Assembly (NCBI RefSeq): GCF_004114375.1
Contig: NZ_CP034692.1
Coordinates: forward strand, 1,178,001-1,242,000
Length of the DNA: 64,000 bases
Direction of reading: 5' to 3'
Source: Halorubrum sp. BOL3-1
GTDB lineage: Archaea > Halobacteriota > Halobacteria > Halobacteriales > Haloferacaceae
Shown here: one piece after another, positions 53,056-60,085 of the stretch
Position numbering within the stretch: the first letter of the stretch is position 1
Layout of the letters: each line of letters opens with the position of its first letter
Notes under the pieces: model-generated
The model's database searches: none
The model's input: the letters and a program-made list of their open reading frames with translations, nothing else
What the model was told of the DNA's origin: nothing
Program-made: the position numbers and the translations under genes

Positions 53056-53493
53056 TCAGCGTTCGCGTTCGGTCTCTCGCCCCGTCCGCTCGCGCTCGAC
53101 CCACTCGGCCGCGTCCTCCGGCGTCTCCGTCTCCAGTAGCCGGTCGAGCTTCCGCTCGAACTGCTCGTCGGTGAGGTCGCCCTCGGCGTACCGAGTCCGC
53201 AGCCGTTCGAGCGCGTCGGTCGTGTCGTCGGCTCCGGACCCCTCGCTCGACCCTCCGTGTTCCACGCGGACCGAGCCGGACTCCGACTCGACGTAGACCG
53301 ACTCGGACTCCTCCTCATCGTCGAACAACATCGAGACGACGGGGATGATGACGATATACCCGAACAACATGAACGGGAGCCACCAGCCGAAGTCGGCGAG
53401 GAGGGCCGCGAGCCAGATACCGGTCACGGTCGTCGCGGCGATGCCGCTCGCGTTGTGGCGGAACCGCTCGCGGAGGGTCTCGTCGTCGGCCAT
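53056..53493 (-). CDS. membrane protein with C-terminal SHOCT domain
   Basis: 145 aa. Two hydrophobic helices (about 17-56) are followed by an acidic linker rich in Glu/Ser and a SHOCT motif 'DALERLRTRYAEGDLTDEQFERKLDRLL'. SHOCT domains are short oligomerisation elements in membrane proteins. Role unknown; the gene stands alone between the RNA-binding and DUF5797-like genes. Confidence 0.85.
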   Translation of the reverse strand: MADDETLRERFRHNASGIAATTVTGIWLAALLADFGWWLPFMLFGYIVIIPVVSMLFDDEEESESVYVESESGSVRVEHGGSSEGSGADDTTDALERLRTRYAEGDLTDEQFERKLDRLLETETPEDAAEWVERERTGRETERER

Positions 53494-53578
53494 CGGCTGA
53501 ACGGTTTCGGGCTCGGTACAAAATCGTGTCGGCGGCCGGATGTCGCGGACGACCTCGACGACGGCGACCGCGAGGGCC

Positions 53579-54085
53579 CTACTCGCTGATCTCGACAGTA
53601 ATCTCGTCGCGCTCGACCGCCAGCCGGAACGTGGGCACGGTCCGGTAGACGACCTCGACGACGTTCTTCCGTTCGAGGCTGCGGAGCGCGCGCCGCACAG
53701 CGCCGACCTCGGGGTCGACCTCGAACGCCTCGCGGAGCGCGTCGAGCACGCTGACGACGGACTGCGAGCGCTCCGCCGGACCGGCGAGCACGTCGACGAC
53801 CCGCGCTTCCGGCTCCGGGACGCGAATCGTCTCGGGCACGCCCCCCTTCGCGACCGCGTCGGGTTCGACGCCCGGCTCGACGTCGACGAGGTCGTTCGCC
53901 TCCGCGGTCGTGCGGATCAGGCTGTCGTCGTCGCGGTAGTAGTACTCTTTCAGGTGGCCTTCGAGGTAGCCGTGGACCTCGCTGCCGCTCTCCAGCTCCC
54001 ACGCGTCCTGAAGCTCGCCGTTCTTCGTCGGCTGGAGGCGGACTACGTCCGCGAGCCGACTCCGCTCCTCGTCGGTCAGGCTCAT
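53579..54085 (-). CDS. conserved haloarchaeal protein, possibly DUF5797
   Basis: 168 aa, mostly helical, with a winged-helix look at both ends ('EERSRLADVVRLQPTKNGELQDAWELESGSEVHGYLEGHLKEYYYRDDDSL', 'EVDPEVGAVRRALRSLERKNVVEVVYR'). It may be a DNA-binding or regulatory protein. The start overlaps the end of gatA by 4 nt (ATGA), so it is translated with the GatCA unit. The DUF number is from memory. Confidence 0.72.
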   Translation of the reverse strand: MSLTDEERSRLADVVRLQPTKNGELQDAWELESGSEVHGYLEGHLKEYYYRDDDSLIRTTAEANDLVDVEPGVEPDAVAKGGVPETIRVPEPEARVVDVLAGPAERSQSVVSVLDALREAFEVDPEVGAVRRALRSLERKNVVEVVYRTVPTFRLAVERDEITVEISE

Positions 54086-55392
54086 TCGTCCTCGACCGCG
54101 CTCGCGGCGCGGACGATTGTCTCCTCGTCGAACTTCGGCCCGACGAGCTGGAGTCCGACGGGTAGTCCGTCGGCCTCGCCGGCGGGCACCGAGACCGCCG
54201 GGAGGTTCGCGAGGTTCACCGGCGTCGTGTTGGCGTCCGCGAGGTACATCCGCAGCGGGTCGTCGAGGCTCTCCCCGAGTTCGAAGGGGAGGACCGGCAT
54301 CGTCGGGGAGGCGATCACGTCGACGTCGTCGAAGGCGTCCTCGAAGTCCCGCCGGACCCAGGCGCGGGCGTCCTGCGCCTTCTCGTAGTACTTGTCGTGA
54401 TAGCCGGCGGAGAGCGCGTACGTGCCGAGCAGGATCCGGCGTTTGACCTCCGCGCCGAACCCCTCGTCGCGCGTCTCCGCGAACGACTCGTTCCAGTTAC
54501 CGTCCGACTCGCTCCGGTGGCCGTACCGGACGCCGTCGAACCGGGCGAGGTTCGAGGACGCCTCCGCCATGGCGATCACGTAGTACGCCTGGACCGCGTG
54601 CTCGACGGAGGGCAGCGAGATCTCGGTCGTCTCGGCGCCCTGTGCCTCCAAGTCCGCGAGCGCGTCCTCTACCGTCTCGACGACGCGCTCGTCGGCGCCC
54701 TCGAACAGCTCCGTCGGGACGCCGACGGTCATCCCCTCGACGTCGCCGTCGGCGGCGGCGGCGTAGCTCGCGTCCGGGTCGGCGCCCTCGACCTCGCTCA
54801 GGTCGCGGGTCGTCCCGTCGTTCGGGTCCGGCCCGGCCATGACGTCGAGCGCGGCGGCCGCCTCCTCGACGGTGCCCGCGATCGGGCCGATCTGTTCGAG
54901 GGAGTTCGCGTACGCGACGAGTCCGTACCGCGAGACCAGCCCGTAGGTGGGCTTGATCCCGACGACGCCGCAGAAGGCGGCCGGACACCGCACCGATCCG
55001 CCCGTGTCGGAGCCGAGCGCGATGTCGGCCTCGCCCGCCGCGACCGCGGCCGCGGAGCCGCCGGAGGACCCGCCCGGCACGCGGTCGGTGTCGACGGGGT
55101 TCCGGGTGGGACCGAACGCGGATGTCTCCGTCGTCGTCCCCATCCCGAACTGGTCCATGTTCGTCTTCCCGACCACCGTCGCGCCCGCCTCGGTCAGGCG
55201 GTCGACGACGGTCGCGGAGTAGGGCGGCACGTAGTCGGCCAGCATCTCCGACCCGCAGGTCGTCCGGATCCCCGCGGTGGAGATGTTGTCCTTGACCGCG
55301 AGGGTCACGTCCGCGAGGGGGGCGTCGTCCCCCTCGGCGTCCCCGCCCTCGATCGTCTCCTCGGTGATGAAGATGTTGAGGTCGGCCGCCAT
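54082..55392 (-). CDS. gatA: aspartyl/glutamyl-tRNA amidotransferase subunit A
   Basis: 436 aa, somewhat shorter than bacterial GatA. The amidase signature contains the Lys-Ser-Ser triad: Lys in 'AVKDNI', Ser in 'PGGSSGGSAAAVAAGEADIALGSDTGGS' and the downstream 'GIKPTYGLVS'. It delivers ammonia from glutamine to GatB for Asp-tRNA(Asn) (in haloarchaea GatDE makes Gln-tRNA). Directly adjacent to gatC; gatB is elsewhere. Confidence 0.95.
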   Translation of the reverse strand: MAADLNIFITEETIEGGDAEGDDAPLADVTLAVKDNISTAGIRTTCGSEMLADYVPPYSATVVDRLTEAGATVVGKTNMDQFGMGTTTETSAFGPTRNPVDTDRVPGGSSGGSAAAVAAGEADIALGSDTGGSVRCPAAFCGVVGIKPTYGLVSRYGLVAYANSLEQIGPIAGTVEEAAAALDVMAGPDPNDGTTRDLSEVEGADPDASYAAAADGDVEGMTVGVPTELFEGADERVVETVEDALADLEAQGAETTEISLPSVEHAVQAYYVIAMAEASSNLARFDGVRYGHRSESDGNWNESFAETRDEGFGAEVKRRILLGTYALSAGYHDKYYEKAQDARAWVRRDFEDAFDDVDVIASPTMPVLPFELGESLDDPLRMYLADANTTPVNLANLPAVSVPAGEADGLPVGLQLVGPKFDEETIVRAASAVEDE

Positions 55393-55698
55393 CTACGACA
55401 CCTTCGGGCCGACGAAAAATCCGTCCTCGGTCTCGTCGGCGTTGCGGAGCGCCGCCTCCTGCGAGAGGCCCTCCTCGATCTCGTCGGGGCGCATCACGTT
55501 GACCAGCTCCTCCTCGCGCTCGGTCTCGGGGACCTCGTCGAGCGCCTCGAAGTACTCCAAGATGTCGCCGAACTGCGCCGCGAACTCGTCGACCTCGTCG
55601 TCGTCGAGCCGCACTCGCGCCAGCTCCGCGACGTGTCTGACCTCCTCGGCGTCGACGGCGGGACCGTCGCCGTCGTCGGACGCTGCGGTGTCGCTCAT
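55393..55698 (-). CDS. gatC: aspartyl/glutamyl-tRNA amidotransferase subunit C
   Basis: 101 aa from the ATG at 55698. 'EEVRHVAELARVRLDDDEVDEFAAQFGDILEYFEALDEV' is the GatC helical pattern, and 'VMRPDEIEEGLSQEAALRNADETEDGFFVGP' the C-terminal part that wraps GatA/GatB. It stabilises the complex. The stop ends immediately before the gatA ATG. Confidence 0.95.
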   Translation of the reverse strand: MSDTAASDDGDGPAVDAEEVRHVAELARVRLDDDEVDEFAAQFGDILEYFEALDEVPETEREEELVNVMRPDEIEEGLSQEAALRNADETEDGFFVGPKVS

Positions 55699-55807
55699 AC
55701 CCGAACGTACCACGCGGGCGGCGAGTAAGCGTTTCGGAAGGGGGCCGACGGCGGACCGACCACGTCGGTGAGGGCGGTCCGCGCGCGCAGATCCGGGACC
55801 GGCCGCG

Positions 55808-56236
55808 TCACCGGACCCGGTCGACGAACGCGAGCCAGCGCTCGCGGCCCGCCAGCGCATCGGCGTGGTGCTCGTCCGCGAAGCTCGGGTGCCGGATCGT
55901 CGACAGCGCGTTCAGCGCGCGGTCGATGCCGACGACCTCTTCAGCGAGCGTCTCCGCGGTCTCGCGGTCGATCGGGTCGTCCTCCAGGCGCTCGACGCGC
56001 CGCTCCCGCTCGGCGCGGAGGGCCGCTCGGGTCGACGCCACCTTCCGTTCCATCGCCGGCGGGATCGCGTCGACCTTCCGGCACTCGACGATAAATGTCG
56101 AGAGGTCGACGGCGGTCCCGTCGATTTCGATCTCGTCCGGCACGCTCGCCCCGACCGTCGCGCTCTGATCGTTCACGCGGTCGAGCAGCGCCTCGCGCTC
56201 CGCGTCGGTGATGCCGGTCCCGTCGGTGTCGCCCAT
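55808..56236 (-). CDS. conserved haloarchaeal protein, possibly DUF5788
   Basis: 142 aa, helical and charged. The middle 'VDLSTFIVECRKVDAIPPAMERKVASTRAALRAERERRVERLED' looks amphipathic. There is no motif that shows enzymatic function. Family name is from memory and uncertain. It is between gatC and the aminotransferase gene on the same strand, about 90-110 bp from each. Confidence 0.7.
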   Translation of the reverse strand: MGDTDGTGITDAEREALLDRVNDQSATVGASVPDEIEIDGTAVDLSTFIVECRKVDAIPPAMERKVASTRAALRAERERRVERLEDDPIDRETAETLAEEVVGIDRALNALSTIRHPSFADEHHADALAGRERWLAFVDRVR

Positions 56237-56324
56237 ACGCCCGGTACGCCGCGGAGCGCCAAAAACCGTCTCCGATTCGGTCGGGTCGCGCCGGGTCCGT
56301 TTGAATGATGTCGTTCGCGACGAC

Positions 56325-57479
56325 CTACAGCAGGTCGTTCGCGACGAGCCGGTCGACCGCCTCGCGCAGGCGCTCCTCGCTCGCGGCGTAGGAGATACGG
56401 GCGTAGCCGGGGGCGTTGAACGCGCTCCCGGGGACGCAGGCGACGGACGCCTCCTCGATGGCGGCCTCGCACCACGCCTGGTCGTCGTCCGCGACGGGGA
56501 TCATCATATAAAAAGCGCCGTCGCCGACGTCGACGTCGACGCCGTGCTCGTCGAACAGGTCCACGAGCAGGTCGCGGCGGTCCGCGAAGGCGTCGCGCAT
56601 CTCCTCGACGGCCGCCTCGGTGTTTTCGAGCGCCTCGATCCCCGCCCGCTGGACGAAGTTCGTCGCACAGGAGACCGAGTGGGAGTGGAGCTTGCCGGCC
56701 TCACCGACGAACTCGTCGGTGGCGTGGAGGTAGCCGAGCCGCCAGCCGGTCATCGAGTACGCCTTCGAGAAGCCGTTGATCGTCACCGTGCGGTCGGCCA
56801 TCCCGCCGAGGCTCGCGAGCGAGACGTGGTCGGCGTCGTAGACGACCCGCTCGTAGATCTCGTCGGAGATGACCGCGACGTCGTGTTCGACCGCCAGGTC
56901 GCGGACGCCCTCCAGTGCGGCCTCCGAGAAGACCGCGCCCGTGGGGTTCGAGGGGGAGTTGACCACGAGCAGCTCGGTGTCGTCGGAGACCGTCTCCGCG
57001 AGGTCGTCGAGGGCGGGTTCGAGCTGGAAGCCGTGGGGCGCGAGGTCGACCCGAGAGGGGTCCGCGCCCGCGAGCTTCGCCATCGCCTCGTAGGAGACCC
57101 ACGCCGGGTCGAGCAGGACGACCTCGTCGCCCTGGTCTATCAGGGTCTGGAACGTCTCGTACAGCGCCTGCTTGCCGCCGGGCGTGACGATCACCTCGTC
57201 GGCGTCGGCGTCGATCCCGGTCTCGCCGAGCTTGTCCGCGATCGCCTCCTTCAGCGCCGGGACCCCGTTCGAGGAGGTGTACCCGGTGTGGCCCGCGTCG
57301 AGGGCCGCCTTCCCGGCCTCGACGACGTTTTCCGGCGTGTCGAAGTCGGGCTCGCCGACCGAGAGGTCGACGATGTCGGCGCCCTCAGCCTCCTTTTCCG
57401 CCGCCAGGTTCGATATCGCCAGCGTCGCGCTGGGTTCTACGCGTCCGATCCGCTCAGAGAAGTCGTATGCGTCGGTCAT
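56325..57479 (-). CDS. class I/II pyridoxal-phosphate aminotransferase
   Basis: 384 aa. PLP-binding Lys is in 'NGFSKAYSMTGWRLGYL' and other fold-type I marks are 'NSPSNPTGAVFSEAAL', 'VISDEIYERVVYD' and 'VACVPGSAFNAPGYARISYA'. It could be an aspartate or aromatic aminotransferase; 'SVGEPDFDTPENV' near the N-terminus fits the AspC/AspB group. It follows ribH by 37 bp and may share its transcript. Confidence 0.92.
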   Translation of the reverse strand: MTDAYDFSERIGRVEPSATLAISNLAAEKEAEGADIVDLSVGEPDFDTPENVVEAGKAALDAGHTGYTSSNGVPALKEAIADKLGETGIDADADEVIVTPGGKQALYETFQTLIDQGDEVVLLDPAWVSYEAMAKLAGADPSRVDLAPHGFQLEPALDDLAETVSDDTELLVVNSPSNPTGAVFSEAALEGVRDLAVEHDVAVISDEIYERVVYDADHVSLASLGGMADRTVTINGFSKAYSMTGWRLGYLHATDEFVGEAGKLHSHSVSCATNFVQRAGIEALENTEAAVEEMRDAFADRRDLLVDLFDEHGVDVDVGDGAFYMMIPVADDDQAWCEAAIEEASVACVPGSAFNAPGYARISYAASEERLREAVDRLVANDLL

Positions 57480-57516
57480 TGTCGTGTTCGGTGAGTTCGT
57501 TCGGTCGCCGGCCCCG

Positions 57517-57921
57517 TCAGTCGAGTTCCTCCGCGAGGTCGATCGCGGCCTCGGCCGCCTTCGCGCCCTTGTCGATCCGCTCGCGCGCCTCCGCGCCGGA
57601 CATTCCGGGACCGCTCACGCCGAAGGCGACCGGGGTGTCCCGATCGAGGCTCACGTCGGTGAGCTTCTCGGCGGTCGCGGTCGCGATGACGCGGTCGTGG
57701 TCGGTGTCGCCGGTGACGATGGCGCCGACGACCGCGACGCCGTCGACGTCGTCGCGGCGCGCGAGCCGGTCGGCGGCCAGCGGGCTGTCGTACGCGCCCG
57801 GCACGCTCAGCTCGTCGACGACGACGGCGTCGCGGTCGGCGGCCGCCTCCCGGGCGGCCTCGGCCATCGGCTCCGTCACGGAGTCGTTGAACCGCGCCAC
57901 CACCAGTCCCAGCGAGACCAT
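57517..57921 (-). CDS. ribH: 6,7-dimethyl-8-ribityllumazine synthase
   Basis: 134 aa. 'LGLVVARFNDSVTEPMAE' is the substrate-binding N-terminus, 'VPGAYDSPLAADRLA' the phosphate loop, and His75 in 'VTGDTDHDRV' the catalytic His. It joins the pyrimidine and dihydroxybutanone phosphate in riboflavin synthesis. No other riboflavin gene is nearby. Confidence 0.93.
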   Translation of the reverse strand: MVSLGLVVARFNDSVTEPMAEAAREAAADRDAVVVDELSVPGAYDSPLAADRLARRDDVDGVAVVGAIVTGDTDHDRVIATATAEKLTDVSLDRDTPVAFGVSGPGMSGAEARERIDKGAKAAEAAIDLAEELD

Positions 57922-58037
57922 ATCTGACCTGACGCGGGCGGCGGCAAAGGTCTACCGTTCGACCGCAGGGTTGCCGGACGAACGCGTTCGGGAAGAGATT
58001 TGAACGAGCTAACGATTAATGAGCAACCGAGGCGGGG

Positions 58038-58360
58038 GCGCGTGCCTCCGAGCGTGCCGCCGAAGGCGGCCGCGAGGAGCGCGCGCGAGGGAGTCGCAAG
58101 CGATTGGGCGACCGAAGGGAGCCCGGAGCGAGCGACGAGGCTGGGGAGGTGTGAGGTGCGGTCGCGGTGCGGGGTGGGATTCGAAGGGGCAGTCGCGAGG
58201 ACGACGCAGGCGACACAAGCACCGCAGGGAGTGAGCGAAGCGAACGACCGAGGAGCACAGCGAGTGTGCGTCGTCCTCGCGGCTGGGGCTTCGGCGGTCT
58301 CGGTCACAGAGCCACTTCCGGCGGAAAAATCACGTACAGCCGAGCGACCGGGGCTTCGGC
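58038..58360 (+). repeat. dispersed structured element, copy C (plus orientation, with nested insertion)
   Basis: P1 58040-58084: GCGTG/CGCGC with one G-U, bulged C, CTCC/GGAG, tandem GA/GA, then a 9-bp stem with one bulge and GAA loop. Linker GCGAGGGAG. P2 58093-58136: GTCGC/GCGAC outer stem and GGGC-ga-CC-gaa-GG-ga-GCCC inside. Linker CGAGGCTGGGGAGG at 58137-58150. P3 region with GGGATTCGAAG. The tail CGTACAGCCGAGCG...GGCTTCGGC (58333-58360) matches copy D at 26 of 28 bases. A hairpin-bounded insert lies at 58194-58281. Confidence 0.78.
58194..58281 (+). repeat. nested hairpin-bounded insertion inside copy C
   Basis: CGCGAGGACGACGCA (58194-58208) and TGCGTCGTCCTCGCG (58267-58281) form a perfect 15-bp inverted repeat around 58 nt that contains another GCGAAGC. 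Copy D lacks this stretch and reads straight from CCGCGAGG into the GGCTTCG tail, so it looks like an insertion of a mini-element into copy C. Confidence 0.7.
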
Positions 58361-58471
58361 CGCAGTCGCGGTGATCGGCTAGTTATAGACACCGACGCGA
58401 GAATCGATCTCGGGTCCGCTCACATCCTTCGCCGCGCGTCATTAATACGTCTGCGACGCCAACAGTGACGC

Positions 58472-59011
58472 ATGACAGACACCGAAACCGCGACGGTCGG
58501 CGGCGGCTGCTTCTGGTGCGTCGAGGCCGCGTTCAAGGAACTCGACGGCGTCGAGAGCGTCACCTCCGGCTACGCCGGCGGCCACGCCGACGATCCGAGC
58601 TACCGCGAGGTCTGTTCCGGCAACACCGGCCACGCCGAGGTCGTTCAGGTCGAGTACGACCCCCAGGCGCTCTCCTACGAGGACATTCTGGAGATATTCT
58701 TCACCGTCCACGACCCGACGCAGCTCGACCGGCAGGGTCCTGACATCGGTAGCCAGTACCGCTCTGTCGTCCTGACCCACGACGACGAGCAGCGCCGGCT
58801 CGCCGAGGAGTACGTCGCGGCGCTCGACGAGGAGGGCGGCTACGACGACGCGGTCGTCACCGAGGTCGAACGCCTCGAAACGTTCTACCGCGCCGGGGAG
58901 AAACACCAGAACTACTTCGAAAGGAACCCGGCGGACGCCTACTGTACGATGCACGCCCAACCGAAGGTCGACAAGGTCCGCGAGCGGTTCCGCGAGAAGG
59001 TGTCGGCATAA
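58472..59011 (+). CDS. msrA: peptide-methionine (S)-S-oxide reductase MsrA
   Basis: 179 aa. 'VGGGCFWCVEAAF' holds the catalytic Cys13 of the GCFW motif; 'GYAGGHADDPSYREVCSGNTGHAEVVQVEYDP' is the family's substrate region. The resolving Cys may be Cys16 or one near the C-terminus ('AYCTMHAQP'). It repairs oxidised methionine. The gene lies between two inverted repeat copies (C and D) whose tails face it. Confidence 0.95.
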   Translation: MTDTETATVGGGCFWCVEAAFKELDGVESVTSGYAGGHADDPSYREVCSGNTGHAEVVQVEYDPQALSYEDILEIFFTVHDPTQLDRQGPDIGSQYRSVVLTHDDEQRRLAEEYVAALDEEGGYDDAVVTEVERLETFYRAGEKHQNYFERNPADAYCTMHAQPKVDKVRERFREKVSA

Positions 59012-59403
59012 TTGCTTCTCATTCGGTATCGGCGGCGCGAATTGGCTCGTCGCTGACGCGGTGAACGGCGCCGAAGCCCCGGCCGCTCGGCCGTACGCGA
59101 CTGTTCTCGTCACGACCCAGACCGTCGAAGCTCCGGCCGCCTCGCGGCTGCCCCTTCGAGTCCAACCCCTACAGCACCGCAGCCTCACGCCTCCCCAGCC
59201 TCGCGGTTCACGCTCTTCGAGCGCTCACCGCGTCCCTCGCGCGTGCTCCTCGGCCGCGGGGCGGCCTCGGAGGCACGCGCCATCGCACCGCGGGCCGTTT
59301 TTACTGTATCGGCCGATTCCGAAGGACGACGCGAGCCCGCCACCCGTCCCGTAGCACCCCCTCGGCACAACCTATTCCCTCCCGCCGATCCAACGCTCCA
59401 CCG
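59012..59403. other. 392-bp intergenic stretch carrying repeat copy D
   Basis: Holds the structured element (59070-59279) and, beyond it, a spacer with no recognisable gene before the metallophosphoesterase start at 59404. An open frame through the repeat (59061-59354) has no family resemblance. Confidence 0.6.
59070..59279 (-). repeat. dispersed structured element, copy D (minus orientation)
   Basis: In minus-strand orientation: P1 59241-59278 is GCGTG-c-CTCC-ga-GGCCGC, CCC loop, and the matching arms. Linker GCGCGAGGGA. P2 59202-59232 is CGCGGT/ACCGCG, GAG/TGA internal loop, CGCTC/GAGCG with GAA triloop. Linker CGAGGCTGGGGAGG at about 59190-59203. P3: GCGG-tg-CTG pairing with CAG-CCGC, GGACTCGAAG in the loop. 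The tail (59070-59097) equals that of copy C but for two bases. Confidence 0.78.
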
Positions 59404-60084
59404 ATGAAGATCGGTCTCATCTCGGACGTCCACGCGAACCTCCCGGCGCTGGAGACGGTCCTCGACGACATGCCCGCGGTCGACCGGGTCTACTGCGCGG
59501 GCGACGTGGTCGGCTACAACCCCTGGCCCGCCGAGTGCGTCGAGCGCGTGCGCGAGGTCGCGGCCGCGACGGTGCGCGGGAACCATGACCGAACCGTCGA
59601 GACCCCCGAGCGCTACCGCGCCAACCGGATGGCCGAGGCCGGACTCGAACACGCGAAGGCGTCGCTGTCGGCCGAGCAGCGCGAGTGGGTGGGGGGCCTC
59701 CCGCGGGCCGAGACGCTCGCGGGCGACCGCTGTCTGCTCGTCCACTCGCACCCCGCCGCCGAACGCGAGGACGCCTACGTCTACCCGGAGGAGTTCCCCA
59801 ATCTCGACCGCCACATGGGCGAGTACGGCGGGATCGTCCTCGGCCACACCCACGTTCAAGGGGTCCGCGGGGTGGCGGGCGGCTTCGTGCTCAACCCGGG
59901 CAGCGTCGGCCAGCCGCGCGACGGCGACCCGCGGGCGGGCTACGCGGTCCTCGACACGACGGCCGACGGGACCGACGCGGTCGAGACGCGCCGCGTGAGC
60001 TACGACGTCGACCGCGTCGCCGCGGCGGTTCGCGAGGCCGATCTCCCGGAGCGGACCGCGGAGCGGCTCTACGACGGCGCGTAG
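59404..60084 (+). CDS. metallophosphoesterase (YfcE/diadenosine-tetraphosphatase-like)
   Basis: 226 aa. The five-motif calcineurin-like site is intact: 'ISDVHANL', 'GDVVGYNPWP', 'VRGNHDR', 'LVHSHPA' and 'GHTHVQG'. 'NPGSVGQPRDGDPRAGYAVLD' follows. The family cleaves phosphodiesters using two metals; substrate unknown. It converges with the oligopeptidase gene, leaving one base between stops. Confidence 0.92.
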   Translation: MKIGLISDVHANLPALETVLDDMPAVDRVYCAGDVVGYNPWPAECVERVREVAAATVRGNHDRTVETPERYRANRMAEAGLEHAKASLSAEQREWVGGLPRAETLAGDRCLLVHSHPAAEREDAYVYPEEFPNLDRHMGEYGGIVLGHTHVQGVRGVAGGFVLNPGSVGQPRDGDPRAGYAVLDTTADGTDAVETRRVSYDVDRVAAAVREADLPERTAERLYDGA

Positions 60085-60085
60085 C

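Larger units (their letters stand above)
57922..58471. other. 550-bp intergenic stretch carrying repeat copy C
   Basis: Apart from the structured element (58038-58360) and the msrA promoter region (ATTAATA at 58441-58447, about 25 nt before the ATG) I see nothing; frames open through the repeat are composition artefacts. Confidence 0.6.

Noticed and set aside
58000-58374. open frames through repeat copies C and D (58000-58374, 59061-59354)
   Set aside because: They follow the structured repeat, whose paired stems explain the sequence; the translations are Arg/Ala/Pro-rich without domains.
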